A DNA stretch of 64,000 bases from Listeria costaricensis (GTDB lineage: Bacteria; Bacillota; Bacilli; Lactobacillales; Listeriaceae), in contig NZ_FXUT01000006.1 in NCBI RefSeq assembly GCF_900183385.1, positions 16,710-80,709 of the forward strand, given 5' to 3'. The position numbers and the translations under genes are program-made. The notes beneath the pieces were generated by a model that had not been told where the DNA came from, did no database searches, and saw nothing but the letters and a program-made list of their open reading frames with translations. Numbering within the stretch: the first letter of the stretch is position 1; each line of letters starts with the position of its first letter. This document shows, piece after piece, positions 35,599 through 44,333 of this stretch.

Positions 35599-35627
35599 AT
35601 AATACTTTTTTATAGATTAAATGTGAA
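35599..35627 (-). promoter_or_regulatory. Promoter of the WxL/LRR gene
   Basis: On the minus strand TTCACA (35622-35627) and TATTAT (35599-35604) are separated by exactly 17 bp, about 75 bases before the start codon. Confidence 0.6.
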
Positions 35628-35772
35628 CATTTGTTGAACGAAAGAAAGATAACGATCAAATTTGGAAAATGCAAAATAAATGAACCGATCAGATTTTGTG
35701 AAAAGTCATGCATGCTTTTTTATTTTCAGGGTAAAGGGTAGTGAGGAACTTTGAATAAAGGAGGACATCATT

Positions 35773-36204
35773 ATGGAAAACTATCAGAAAATTTTAGTCG
35801 CAGTGGATGGGTCAGATCAAGCAGATCGTGCCTTTCAAAAAAGTCTGGAATTGGCACAAAAATACGGGGCAGCATTAGCGATTGCAAGTGTCGTGGATCT
35901 TCGTTCTTTTTCACCTAATATATCTTATGACGGATCGCTTGAGGAACGTGCTTGGCGTGCGGCTGAAGCGAGAGTAGAGGACTATGGCAAACGGGCCAAG
36001 GAAGCGGGCATTGAAGAAGTCGCCACATTTGTTGACCGCGGCAATCCAAAGATCATTCTGGCTAGTAAGATTCCAGAACATTTTGGCGCTGATTTAATTG
36101 TTGTCGGGGCGACCGGGATGAACCGAGTGGAGAAATTCGTTCTCGGCAGTATTTCCAGCTATGTTCTGGCGCATGCGAAAGTGGATACATTAGTGGCACG
36201 ATAA
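35773..36204 (+). CDS. Universal stress protein, UspA family
   Basis: A 143-residue cytoplasmic protein of the ATP-binding UspA type: VAVDGSDQADRAF at the N-terminus and the nucleotide-binding pattern VVGATGMNRVEKFVLGSISSYVL (G-x2-G-x9-G-S). Such proteins support survival under stress. It is a single gene between terminators and lies next to the internalin-like gene, as I recall for lmo0515. A GGGTAA at 35729-35734 resembles a SigB -10 box but has no fitting -35 partner. Confidence 0.93.
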   Translation: MENYQKILVAVDGSDQADRAFQKSLELAQKYGAALAIASVVDLRSFSPNISYDGSLEERAWRAAEARVEDYGKRAKEAGIEEVATFVDRGNPKIILASKIPEHFGADLIVVGATGMNRVEKFVLGSISSYVLAHAKVDTLVAR

Positions 36205-36246
36205 AAAAAGCATTGGAGCCGATTTTCCGGCATCCAATGCTTTTTA
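36205..36246. terminator. Bidirectional terminator
   Basis: AAAAAGCATTGGA pairs with the downstream TCCAATGCTTTTT around a 14-base loop, between uspA-like and the convergent GH4 gene. Confidence 0.9.
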
Positions 36247-36256
36247 AGTTACTCAA

Positions 36257-37582
36257 TTATTTTTCATTTTGAAAGAAGTTTGGTAGATATTCCTTGTGAG
36301 CTTCCAGCAGTTCATCAAGCAAGATCCGCGCTTCCGCATCACTAGGTGTCAGCGGATTGATCGTCATGGCAAGAAGGGCTGTATCATAGTCCCCTGTCAC
36401 AGCTGCTTCGGCTGTCAAGCGTTCAAATGACTTGATCTGTTGCACGATTCCGTTAGCCGCAATTGGCAGATGACCGCTTGCAAGAGGAATCGGACCTTGA
36501 CGTGTGATGACACAGTTTGTTTCAACCGCAGAATCAGGATCGATGTCCAAAATGGCCCCATTATTGCGCGTATTCACGATTTGAATGTCACGTTTGTCAT
36601 TGTAGATCGAGTTGATCAGATTGCAGGCCGCTTCACTGTAGTAAGCACCGCCGCGTTGTTCCAGTTGTTTTGGTTTTTCAGCCAGCTCTTCTTGTTTATA
36701 AAGCTCGAAAAGTTCCGCTTCTACTTTTTTCACAACTTCAGCACGTGTACCGTGTTCCGCATAAGCTTTTTCTTGATCTTCAAGCTGTTGCTTTGTTTGC
36801 CAGTAGTAGCGCAGATAGTCGATCGGAATCATGTTTAGTGTGCGCAGGAATGTTTTGTCCCAGCCGGTTGCATTGATGTTCTTCAATTTGGAGCCGGAAT
36901 CGCCCTCTGTCATTTTGAAAACAACTTCGCGCGTCACATCTTTCCCTTGATAGTAAACCGTTTTGGCAAATACCATGTGATTTAAGCCGACAAATTCCAC
37001 ATAAATTTCGGAAGGATCTACGCCCAATGTTTCCGCAATATTCCGTTCAATGCCGATCGGACCATTACATAAGCCGACCACTTTTTTCTGATTGCTGTAA
37101 CGAAGAACGGCTTCTGTCACCATACCAGCCGGATTGGCAAAGTTGATCAGCCAAGCATCTGGACAAAGACGTTCCATATCTTTACAAATATCTAAAATCA
37201 CAGGAATTGTACGAAGTCCCTTGAACATACCGCCAGGGCCATTTGTTTCTTGCCCAACGACACCGTGCGAATTAGGAATACGTTCATCCTTCACCCGCGC
37301 ATCCAGTAGACCAACGCGAAGTTGTGTTGTGACAAAATCAGCGCCTTTTAAAGCAGCCTCACGATCAAGTGTTAGATGAATCTCGATATCAGCGCCAGCT
37401 TTTTTAACCATCCGTTTAGCGAGGTTACCAACGATTTCCAGTTTTTCTTTACCAGCTTCCACGTCCACCAGCCAGATTTCACGAACCGGAAGTTCATCCT
37501 GCCGTTTGATAAAGCCTTCGATCAGTTCCGGTGTATAGCTTGAACCGCCGCCGATTGTTGCAATTTTAAGACCTTTTGTCAT
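36257..37582 (-). CDS. 6-phospho-beta-glucosidase, family GH4 (first copy)
   Basis: A 441-residue NAD- and metal-dependent GH4 enzyme. The dinucleotide-binding start is KIATIGGGSSYTPELIEGF; the metal-binding cysteine is in GLCNGPIG and the histidine in GLNHMVF. GH4 enzymes cleave 6-phosphoglucosides through oxidation at C3. The start at 37582 is preceded by GGAGG; the longer frame has none. It is divergent from an RpiR regulator, which probably controls it. A second gene of the same length and very similar sequence is at 50926. No PTS is linked, so its substrate must come from another permease. Confidence 0.93.
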   Translation of the reverse strand: MTKGLKIATIGGGSSYTPELIEGFIKRQDELPVREIWLVDVEAGKEKLEIVGNLAKRMVKKAGADIEIHLTLDREAALKGADFVTTQLRVGLLDARVKDERIPNSHGVVGQETNGPGGMFKGLRTIPVILDICKDMERLCPDAWLINFANPAGMVTEAVLRYSNQKKVVGLCNGPIGIERNIAETLGVDPSEIYVEFVGLNHMVFAKTVYYQGKDVTREVVFKMTEGDSGSKLKNINATGWDKTFLRTLNMIPIDYLRYYWQTKQQLEDQEKAYAEHGTRAEVVKKVEAELFELYKQEELAEKPKQLEQRGGAYYSEAACNLINSIYNDKRDIQIVNTRNNGAILDIDPDSAVETNCVITRQGPIPLASGHLPIAANGIVQQIKSFERLTAEAAVTGDYDTALLAMTINPLTPSDAEARILLDELLEAHKEYLPNFFQNEK

Positions 37583-37725
37583 TTCGCCATTCCTCCAATA
37601 ATTCAAAATAAGGTGCGTCGTCTTCACTAACGCAATTCCTTCTTATATCTTATAGTATACGCATAGTATGAGAAAAAAACGATAGAATGCTGTAGATTCG
37701 GTAAGCATTTTCAAAAAAGGAATTT

Positions 37726-37761
37726 GTTACATTTGAGTAACGCCTTGTTACATGGTAAAAT
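37726..37761 (+). promoter_or_regulatory. RpiR-gene promoter with phased GTTAC repeats
   Basis: TTGAGT (37733-37738) and TAAAAT (37756-37761) are 17 bp apart. The promoter is covered by GTTAC (37726-37730), GTAAC (37737-37741) and GTTAC (37747-37751), placed 10-11 bp apart, that is one helical turn. They look like an operator array in the divergent GH4/RpiR region. Confidence 0.55.
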
Positions 37762-37794
37762 GAGACGAGGAATGAAGAAAAAGAAGGTGAGCGC

Positions 37795-38553
37795 TTGCTT
37801 TTTTTAGATAAGGCAATCGAATTGAACGATACAGAATTAGAAATTTATAACTACATTACCGCCAATCTGGACAAAGTGGTCTACATGCGGATTCGTGATT
37901 TAGCAGACGAGGTCCATGTCAGTACGACCACCATCCTACGCTTTTGCCGCAAATTCAAATGCAACGGCTATTCCGAGTTTCGGGTTAAATTGCAGCTTTA
38001 TGCGGAGGAACAAAAAATGGCACATATCGACATGTCCGATGAGACGACCTACATTGATTTTTTAAAACGCACCGCCCAACCCGAATATAAAAAGCAGCTT
38101 CAAGAGGCCGTCACCATTTTGCGAGACAGCGAATTGGTTTTATTCGTGGGAATCGGAGCTTCTGGCGTGATTGCCGAATACGGGGCACTTTACTTTTCAT
38201 CCCTGTTTACGCTGGCACTGCACATTGAAGATCCGCTCAACCATCCCTTTTACCATTTGTCGAGCAAACTATCGGATAAGATTTGTATGATCGCCATCTC
38301 CGTCGAAGGGGAAAATGAAGACATTATCCGTTATATTCACCAGCTTAAAACGCAAAAATGTCAAATCATCTCGATCACCAACAGTGCCAAATCGACCATA
38401 GCACGACTATCCGATGCGAATATTTCTTACTATATCAATAAAGAAATGTATCAGGATGCGAATATCACATCCCAACTCCCAGCTCTTTATACGATTGAAA
38501 GCATTGCCCGCGAAATTCGGACACAAATCGATCAGGAAAAAGCGGGCAATTAA
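37795..38553 (+). CDS. RpiR-family transcriptional regulator
   Basis: A 252-residue RpiR-type regulator: N-terminal HTH (MRIRDLADEVHVSTTTILRFCRKFKCNGYSEF, residues about 26-57) and a SIS domain with FVGIGASGVIAEYGALYFSSL and MIAISVEGENEDIIRYIHQLK. The SIS domain should bind a phosphosugar. The start is TTG at 37795, just after GAAGGTGAG. It is transcribed away from the GH4 gene and probably regulates it and itself through the GTTAC/GTAAC repeats between them. Confidence 0.88.
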   Translation: MLFLDKAIELNDTELEIYNYITANLDKVVYMRIRDLADEVHVSTTTILRFCRKFKCNGYSEFRVKLQLYAEEQKMAHIDMSDETTYIDFLKRTAQPEYKKQLQEAVTILRDSELVLFVGIGASGVIAEYGALYFSSLFTLALHIEDPLNHPFYHLSSKLSDKICMIAISVEGENEDIIRYIHQLKTQKCQIISITNSAKSTIARLSDANISYYINKEMYQDANITSQLPALYTIESIAREIRTQIDQEKAGN

Positions 38554-38567
38554 TACAAATTAAAAAT

Positions 38568-38607
38568 GTCTTCTGCCTACACGCGTGTTTAGGAAGAAGA
38601 CCTTTTT
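38568..38607 (+). terminator. Rho-independent terminator
   Basis: GTCTTCTGCCTACACG pairs with CGTGTTTAGGAAGAAGAC and is followed by five T, downstream of the RpiR gene. Confidence 0.8.
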
Positions 38608-38706
38608 GATTGAGAATAAAGCTGATTGAGTGTTAACAAAGAGGAATGTACAAGAACAAATTTTTTATCAGCAATTAGAAAATAATCGAAGCGATGGAGG
38701 AGAAAA

Positions 38707-39203
38707 ATGAAAATCTGGCAGTGGTCAAACTTGACGGCTTATCGTCTAATCAATGGACTATTGGATGATCCGACAATCTTTCAGCAACCAATGATTTTCA
38801 AAAGGGAGAGCAGTTACGTCAGCGTGATCAGGATGCGCTTTATTATATTCAAGAAGGGGCAGTTTGCGGGAAACATCAAAATGGCAGGGAGTATGATTTT
38901 CAATCGGGTGATTTTATAGACATGCGTTACATCTTGCCGGGACAAATAGCTTCTTGTCAATATGTAGCAGAACAGACCAGTCAAGTGATTCTTTTGAAGA
39001 AAACAGACGTCCTCGCCTATGTGATCGGTCAAGGAGACGCTTGGTTTTTAGTGGATCAGCTTCAGTGCGCCCATCAAAAAGTACTTGCCCAGCTTTTTTC
39101 ATGAGACTTTGTTCGACGGGAACAGCAGGCCCTTCCTCAAACAGGCGATCAGACATTAGCATTTTGGATCGCTCTTTTGGGGGATCATTTTGACCGCGGG
39201 TGA
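38707..39203 (+). pseudogene. Decayed Crp/Fnr-family regulator
   Basis: The segment reads as the cyclic-nucleotide-binding-like half of a Crp/Fnr protein only if the frame is corrected. The first frame gives MKIWQWSNLTAYRLINGLLDDPTIFQ; near 38787 it must shift to give NDFQKGEQLRQ, ALYYIQEGAVCG and YDFQSGDFIDMRYILPG, a typical beta-roll. That frame stops at TGA 39102-39104; after it the same frame continues with DFVRREQQ and TLAFWIALLGDHFDRG, resembling the connecting helix and start of the DNA-binding domain, and stops again at 39201. No intact winged helix remains. The result is a non-functional remnant with one frameshift, one premature stop and a 3' truncation. The original target is unknown. 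Confidence 0.75.
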
Positions 39204-39246
39204 TTTTGTTAAGAAAAAAATAAAGCAAACGCGTCATCAGGCCAAA

Positions 39247-39302
39247 TAAAAAAACAACTTTTCATTTCTATTTTTAATAGAAGGAGAAAAAGTTGTTTTT
39301 TT
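39247..39302. terminator. Bidirectional terminator
   Basis: AAAAAACAACTTTTC pairs with GAAAAAGTTGTTTTTT around an AT-rich loop with its own small stem. It serves the DUF4064 gene on the minus strand. Confidence 0.85.
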
Positions 39303-39307
39303 ATGAA

Positions 39308-39709
39308 TTAGAATTCAGTGGGTACTTTACGCGCCAAGCACATGATACCAGCAATAATTGCTAGGACACCTGGAACGATCCAAAGTAGTCCAAGTAGGAA
39401 AAACCCAACAGCACCAAGAACAAGAATTAAGATACCGAAAACTTTTGCATTCTTTCTCAAAATAAATGCAAAAATAAAAAGTACAGCACCTATGATTGTG
39501 CTAAGAATAGCAGGAATAATCAAAAGCAAACTAGTAGTTGCAAGCATACGTACATCGGTAGTTGACGCACCTAAATCTAAAAAATCTTCTGCTGAAATTG
39601 AAACAAGTGCAGTTGCTAATGCACTTGTAGAAACTCTGAACAGTCCTGCAATAATCCCAGTAATTCCAGCAAGTAAACTTAAAATAAATTCTGCTTTTCG
39701 TAGATTCAT
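39308..39709 (-). CDS. DUF4064-type small membrane protein
   Basis: A 133-residue protein with four hydrophobic segments, starting MNLRKAEFILSLLAGITGIIAGLF and ending with LLWIVPGVLAIIAGIMCLARK. Size and topology fit DUF4064, common in Listeria and other Firmicutes, without known function. AAGGTGAAG precedes the ATG. It is a single gene; nothing in its surroundings suggests a role. Confidence 0.78.
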   Translation of the reverse strand: MNLRKAEFILSLLAGITGIIAGLFRVSTSALATALVSISAEDFLDLGASTTDVRMLATTSLLLIIPAILSTIIGAVLFIFAFILRKNAKVFGILILVLGAVGFFLLGLLWIVPGVLAIIAGIMCLARKVPTEF

Positions 39710-39842
39710 TTAAACTTCACCTTTCTAATAAATCACTATTTAGTATACCATATTTTTCTTCTTTTTATTTGGAGAATTTGTGACAGTTTGGCTCGAAAAG
39801 AGTGTTAGAATCTATATTTTTAACACTAAATATCCACAAAGT

Positions 39843-39870
39843 TTGCTATTTTGCAAAGTTACGTTATAAT
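39843..39870 (+). promoter_or_regulatory. Promoter upstream of the pss operon
   Basis: TTGCTA (39843-39848) and TATAAT (39865-39870) are separated by 16 bp. The transcript would start near 39877 and meet a terminator-like hairpin only 30 bases later. Confidence 0.7.
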
Positions 39871-39906
39871 AAATGTGACGATTTTGTGAACATTCGATCG
39901 GAATAT

Positions 39907-39949
39907 AAAGAAAGGTACGGCAATAATGAACCTTTCTTTTTGTTTTTTT
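39907..39949 (+). terminator. Leader terminator or small-RNA terminator before pssA
   Basis: A perfect 10-bp stem, AAAGAAAGGT (39907-39916) with ACCTTTCTTT (39930-39939), is followed by a T-rich run to 39949. It lies between the promoter at 39843-39870 and the first pss gene. Downstream, TACCC-N12-GGGTA near 39973-39995 can form another hairpin. It either ends a small RNA of about 70 bases or acts as an attenuator of the operon. No other open frame occupies the 330-base gap. Confidence 0.65.
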
Positions 39950-40040
39950 GTCTTAAAATAATCCTTTTTAGGATACCCTTCCTTTATAGCGGGTAAGGAC
40001 TAGTAATAAATTGATTGAAAGTTGAAAAGGGGCGCTTAAG

Positions 40041-41543
40041 TTGTCTGAACAAAGACGAATAAGCTGGAAATTTCATGCAAAACAAATTTTAAAAAAGGTG
40101 ACACCGGCAGTTTTCAGTGTCATTCTGTTGGCGGTTATCAGCATCATGATCCTCTTTATTCCTCCCTATATCGGCCTAGCGGATAATGGCGACTTTTTTC
40201 GTGCTTATTCCAGCAACGGCTTATACCATAACCAGCCAAACTACGATGCCATGCAATTCGGCTATTTTGTCAAAGAATTCGGCATTTATCAGTATTTTAA
40301 TGAAAATCAAGTGGCGATTCTGTCCTCCCAAAGCCTACTGATCAAAGCGGCCATTGGCTTAAATTCGCTCTTTCTTCATGATGGAACCTTTGATGTACGT
40401 TTTATGGCAGCCATCCAATTACTTCTTTTGCTAGGAGCAGTTTACCTACTAGTTGAGGCCCTCACCACGCGTTTTAAAGGGATATTTGCCTATTTGAGCG
40501 CATTTATTGTCGTGCTTGTTTTTGGTGATACCGCGTATATTGCCTATTTTAATTCCTTCTATAGTGAAGGGCTTATGATGATTATGGCGCTTTATATGGC
40601 GGCAGCCCTCCTCTTAATGTATCAAAAACGCTACAATGATTACTTTTTGCTCGCTGTTTTTTTCATTTCCAGCATTCTCTTGATTACCGCTAAGCAGCAA
40701 AATGCGCCGTTTGGAGTGATTATAACGTTCTTCGGTCTACTGCTGCTTTTTATTCGCCGTGAGAAAAAGTTCCGAATTTTAACCGGCAGTCTTTTAGGTG
40801 TGATTTTTGCAACAGGGGTCGCCATGTATGTTTTTATCCCGCAAGAGTTTGTCACAATCAATCAGTATCAGACAATGACACGCGGCGTTTTGCTCAAATC
40901 AGATGCACCGGAAAAAAGCCTTGAGCAGATGGGCATTGACCCTGAATTTTCTTTATTAAAAGGGACGACCTACTTTGATAAGTACAAAATGATCGACCCA
41001 GACAGTACATGGATGCAAAAGAATTTCTATGATCACTATGGTTTTGTGCCCGTTTTGAAATTTTACTTAACCAATCCGTCTGAATTATACGCAATGCTAA
41101 ACCTTTCAGCTGAGCATTCCTTTACGATTCGACCACTGGAAATGGGCAACTATGAAAAAAGTGCCGGAAAAGATTTTGGCGAAAAAACGCACTTTTTTAC
41201 AGCCTATAGCTCTTTGAAACATGCACTTTCTCCAGCAACCTTTGCTTTTATCATTTTATGGGCCGCCATCTTTTTGATTAGTTACAGTCGAGGTTTAGGG
41301 CAAGCTTTTCGCGAACGGGATTACCGCGGATTTTTACGACTAGATCTGGCCGTAATGCTCGTAATGATTGGCTTTAGCGTTCTCTTAATCACAATTGTGG
41401 GGGACGGGGAGGCAGATCTTGCCAAGCATGAGTTTATGTTCAATATCTGTTTTGATATTTCGATCGTGATGATGATAACTTCCCTCCTTCATGGTCTAGC
41501 CAATAAAGCGGAGAAGAGGAGGATCAAGCATGAAAATACCTAA
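40041..41543 (+). CDS. pssA: Exopolysaccharide operon membrane protein PssA-like
   Basis: A 500-residue integral membrane protein with an N-terminal helix (PAVFSVILLAVISIMILFI), some eight to ten further membrane spans, and an extracellular loop with GLADNGDFFRAYSSNGLY. It resembles no enzyme family I can name with certainty; the layout recalls GT-C type glycosyltransferase/mannosyltransferase-like proteins. The position as first gene before a deacetylase-like, GT2, BcsB-like and GGDEF-like gene matches lmo0527 (pssA) from memory. The start is TTG after AAGGGGCG. It might add the side-chain sugar of the polymer, which is inference. Confidence 0.8.
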   Translation: MSEQRRISWKFHAKQILKKVTPAVFSVILLAVISIMILFIPPYIGLADNGDFFRAYSSNGLYHNQPNYDAMQFGYFVKEFGIYQYFNENQVAILSSQSLLIKAAIGLNSLFLHDGTFDVRFMAAIQLLLLLGAVYLLVEALTTRFKGIFAYLSAFIVVLVFGDTAYIAYFNSFYSEGLMMIMALYMAAALLLMYQKRYNDYFLLAVFFISSILLITAKQQNAPFGVIITFFGLLLLFIRREKKFRILTGSLLGVIFATGVAMYVFIPQEFVTINQYQTMTRGVLLKSDAPEKSLEQMGIDPEFSLLKGTTYFDKYKMIDPDSTWMQKNFYDHYGFVPVLKFYLTNPSELYAMLNLSAEHSFTIRPLEMGNYEKSAGKDFGEKTHFFTAYSSLKHALSPATFAFIILWAAIFLISYSRGLGQAFRERDYRGFLRLDLAVMLVMIGFSVLLITIVGDGEADLAKHEFMFNICFDISIVMMITSLLHGLANKAEKRRIKHENT

Positions 41544-43056
41544 ATGGCTGGTTCTAAGCGGACTCTTTTTATTGCTACTAATCGGCAGTCCGGTAGTCGC
41601 GCACGCCGATTCTTCTTCCAAAGTACTTTTACTGTACGATAGCTTAGACAAAGAGGGCGCTAGTAATGGAAATATCGAAAGTTTGACACGCACGTTGATT
41701 ACACTAGGCGAAAAAGTTGAGACAACAAGCGCCTTAGAGATGCCAGATTTAAATGGTTTTTCACGCATTGTTGTTGTTCAAAATAAACCAGAAGCACTTT
41801 CTGAAAACTTACAGGAAAAAATAAAAGCCAGCCGACTGCCTGTTTTTTATTTTGGCTCAAATCCACCTGAATGGCTGAAAATACAATTAGGCATTCAATT
41901 GCAGGCGGAGGACGCTGAACGCGGGACAGCAGTAGCAGAAAACGGCTGGCAAATTCAACTGCTCTTTCCGGAAAATACCCCTTTTATTCAGACAACCAAT
42001 ACGAATACAAGCGGCCAGCTGAACGTTTCAACCGGGACATTTCCTTACGCCGTTTTCAGCGGACAAAATGGCTATGCGGCTTTTGCGCAGACAGAGACAG
42101 CGGGACTTTTACTCGCACAGGAAGCCCTGAAAAAATTCTGTCAAACGGCGCAAACGGCGACTAAGCAATATTTGCTGATAGAAGGAGTCAATCCCTTTGT
42201 CGACCCCAATGCAGTAAAAGAAACTGTGGATGCTCTTTATAAAGCGGGGATTCCGTTTATGCTTAGCGCCGGACCAGTTTTCCGCAATACAGATTTTCCA
42301 GCAGCCAAGCGTTATGCAGAAATTTTACGATATGCAGCAGCACGAGGCGGGACCATCATTTTACAAGTTCCCGCGGTAACAACGGGAAGCAGTGCCAAGG
42401 GAGAACTAACAAACGTGATGGAAAAGTCCGTTCACTTTTTGACCGAAAACGGCTTAGCGCCAAGTGCAGTCAGTGCTGAAACCTATTGGCTGTTTGACCG
42501 GGTTTATCGCGACGAAGGCCTCGCACCGTTCGATGGGGCGGTCATTTTCCCGAATCAGCAGGTGATTTTTACAGATGAAACGAAGGAAACCGCTGCTTTT
42601 CGTACCGCACCATTTTATTTGAAAGGCACGGATTATGAAAAATTAGTCGAGGCGAACCAAAACCCAAAACGGGACCTGCCGCTTGATACAGTCATCAGCT
42701 ATCCGCTGTTCACTTCTGAAAAAACACGCAAGCAAACCATCAGCTGGCTACAAAATCAGCCGAACCCGTGGGCCGATTTTCGCGATCTGACGCTCCACGT
42801 CCAAACGTCGACCGACCAAGTGGAAACAAAAGACGGCACACTCTCGATTGGCGGGAAGCAGGTGGATACCTCTCTCCAATCGGCCAGTCTGAAAAAAATA
42901 GAAGAACAGGAAAAAGCTATACAAGAAGGCACCCTGTCGAGCTTCTTTTCCGTTCAAAGTAAAGTATTCACAGTGATTATTTCCGTAACGCTGCTCGTTT
43001 TTGCCATATTATTCATCTTTGGCTACCGGATGTATCGGCGGAAGTATATGAAATGA
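41530..43056 (+). CDS. pssB: Secreted, membrane-anchored polysaccharide deacetylase-like protein PssB
   Basis: A 508-residue protein with a signal peptide (WLVLSGLFLLLLIGSPVVAHA) and one C-terminal membrane helix (VIISVTLLVFAILFIFGY) before a basic tail, so the main domain faces outside. The middle, YLLIEGVNPFVDPNAVKETVDAL and GIPFMLSAGPVF, has the pattern of DUF2334-type deacetylase-fold proteins. The histidine motif usually following (HGY-like) is replaced by QVPAVT. It may therefore bind rather than modify the polymer. It overlaps pssA by 14 bases and matches lmo0528 by position. Confidence 0.82.
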   Translation: MKIPKWLVLSGLFLLLLIGSPVVAHADSSSKVLLLYDSLDKEGASNGNIESLTRTLITLGEKVETTSALEMPDLNGFSRIVVVQNKPEALSENLQEKIKASRLPVFYFGSNPPEWLKIQLGIQLQAEDAERGTAVAENGWQIQLLFPENTPFIQTTNTNTSGQLNVSTGTFPYAVFSGQNGYAAFAQTETAGLLLAQEALKKFCQTAQTATKQYLLIEGVNPFVDPNAVKETVDALYKAGIPFMLSAGPVFRNTDFPAAKRYAEILRYAAARGGTIILQVPAVTTGSSAKGELTNVMEKSVHFLTENGLAPSAVSAETYWLFDRVYRDEGLAPFDGAVIFPNQQVIFTDETKETAAFRTAPFYLKGTDYEKLVEANQNPKRDLPLDTVISYPLFTSEKTRKQTISWLQNQPNPWADFRDLTLHVQTSTDQVETKDGTLSIGGKQVDTSLQSASLKKIEEQEKAIQEGTLSSFFSVQSKVFTVIISVTLLVFAILFIFGYRMYRRKYMK

Positions 43057-43065
43057 GGGGATTTT

Positions 43066-44316
43066 ATGACCGTTGCAGATTATCTGTCGCTTTTTGCCGT
43101 GATTTGCATTTGGAGCCTGCTGTTAATCAATATCGTGCTGATCATCGCCGGGTACGTCTATTATCTGCGAAATGAAGCGCGCCAAGTACCTGAAATCGAA
43201 GGAAGCGCCCCCTTTGTATCCATCATGGTACCCGCACACAACGAAGGAAAAGTCATCGTCAAAACCGTCCTGTCGCTGCTTGACTTTGACTATCCGAAAG
43301 ACCGCTATGAAGTCATCGTCATCAATGACAACTCAGCGGATAACAGTGCCGAGCTCCTCCAGACAATCAAAGACAGGCATCCTGAACGCAACTTTACGAT
43401 CATCAACACGGACAGTCAGACAGGCGGGAAGGGGAAATCCAATGCACTGAACATCGGGTTTGCCCAAAGCCGCGGTGAATACATTGCCATTTATGATGCC
43501 GACAATACACCGGAAAGAAAGGCCCTGCGCTATTTAGTCGGGGAAATCACCCATGACGAGAAGCTTGGAGCCGTGATCGGCAAATTCCGAACGCGCAATC
43601 GAAATGCCAGTTGGCTCACCCGATTCATCAATATCGAAACGCTGAGCTTTCAGTGGATGGCACAGGCTGGACGCTGGGCACTATTCAAATTATGCACGAT
43701 TCCAGGCACCAATTTTATCGTCCGCCGGAGCATTTTGGAAGCAATTGGCGGCTGGGATGTAAAGGCGGTGGCAGAGGATACCGAAATCAGTTTTCGGATC
43801 TACATGATGGGCTACCGAATCAAGTTTCAATCGAAGGCGGTCACCTGGGAGCAAGAACCGCAGACATTGGCCGTTTGGTTTAAACAGCGAGCAAGATGGG
43901 CAAAAGGGAATATCTATGTGATTCTGAAAAATGTCCCGCTACTTTTTCAAAAATCCGCCAGACGCGTTCATTTTGACATCCTCTATTTTCTATCAATTTA
44001 TTTTTTACTTTTGACCTCTTTGATTTTAAGCGATACCCTGCTCATTTTAAATGCGCTCGGCTATGTGCATACAACGCTTGCAGGACTAAGTACGACACTA
44101 TGGCTGCTGGCGATTTTACTTTTTGTCGCCGGAACCTTCATCACGCTGACAACAGAACAAGGGGAAATCAGCCTCTCCAATTTTCTCTATATTTGCTTGA
44201 TGTACGTGACGTATTGTCAGCTCTGGATGATCGTCGCCGCTTATGGCTTTTATATTTTTTTGAAAGATACCATTTTGAAACGCGAAACGAAATGGTACAA
44301 AACAGAGCGATTCTAA
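43066..44316 (+). CDS. pssC: Processive GT2 glycosyltransferase PssC
   Basis: A 416-residue membrane glycosyltransferase of family 2, cellulose synthase-like. Catalytic motifs occur in order: VINDNSAD, YDADNTPE (DxD), the base AEDTEIS and QRARW. Membrane helices lie at the N-terminus (residues about 5-35) and at the C-terminus (about 300-405). It lacks a PilZ domain, so c-di-GMP control must come from another protein, probably PssE. It polymerises a nucleotide sugar and threads the chain out. In L. monocytogenes the product is described as a poly-N-acetylmannosamine chain with galactose decorations. Confidence 0.93.
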   Translation: MTVADYLSLFAVICIWSLLLINIVLIIAGYVYYLRNEARQVPEIEGSAPFVSIMVPAHNEGKVIVKTVLSLLDFDYPKDRYEVIVINDNSADNSAELLQTIKDRHPERNFTIINTDSQTGGKGKSNALNIGFAQSRGEYIAIYDADNTPERKALRYLVGEITHDEKLGAVIGKFRTRNRNASWLTRFINIETLSFQWMAQAGRWALFKLCTIPGTNFIVRRSILEAIGGWDVKAVAEDTEISFRIYMMGYRIKFQSKAVTWEQEPQTLAVWFKQRARWAKGNIYVILKNVPLLFQKSARRVHFDILYFLSIYFLLLTSLILSDTLLILNALGYVHTTLAGLSTTLWLLAILLFVAGTFITLTTEQGEISLSNFLYICLMYVTYCQLWMIVAAYGFYIFLKDTILKRETKWYKTERF

Positions 44317-44333
44317 AAGTGGGAGAATAGAAG

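Noticed and set aside
35723-35741. SigB promoter before the UspA gene
   Set aside because: GGGTAA is present but no GTTT-like box occurs at the right distance.
39802-39996. 64-codon plus-strand frame before pssA
   Set aside because: It spans the promoter and terminator hairpin, has no ribosome binding site and an arbitrary composition.
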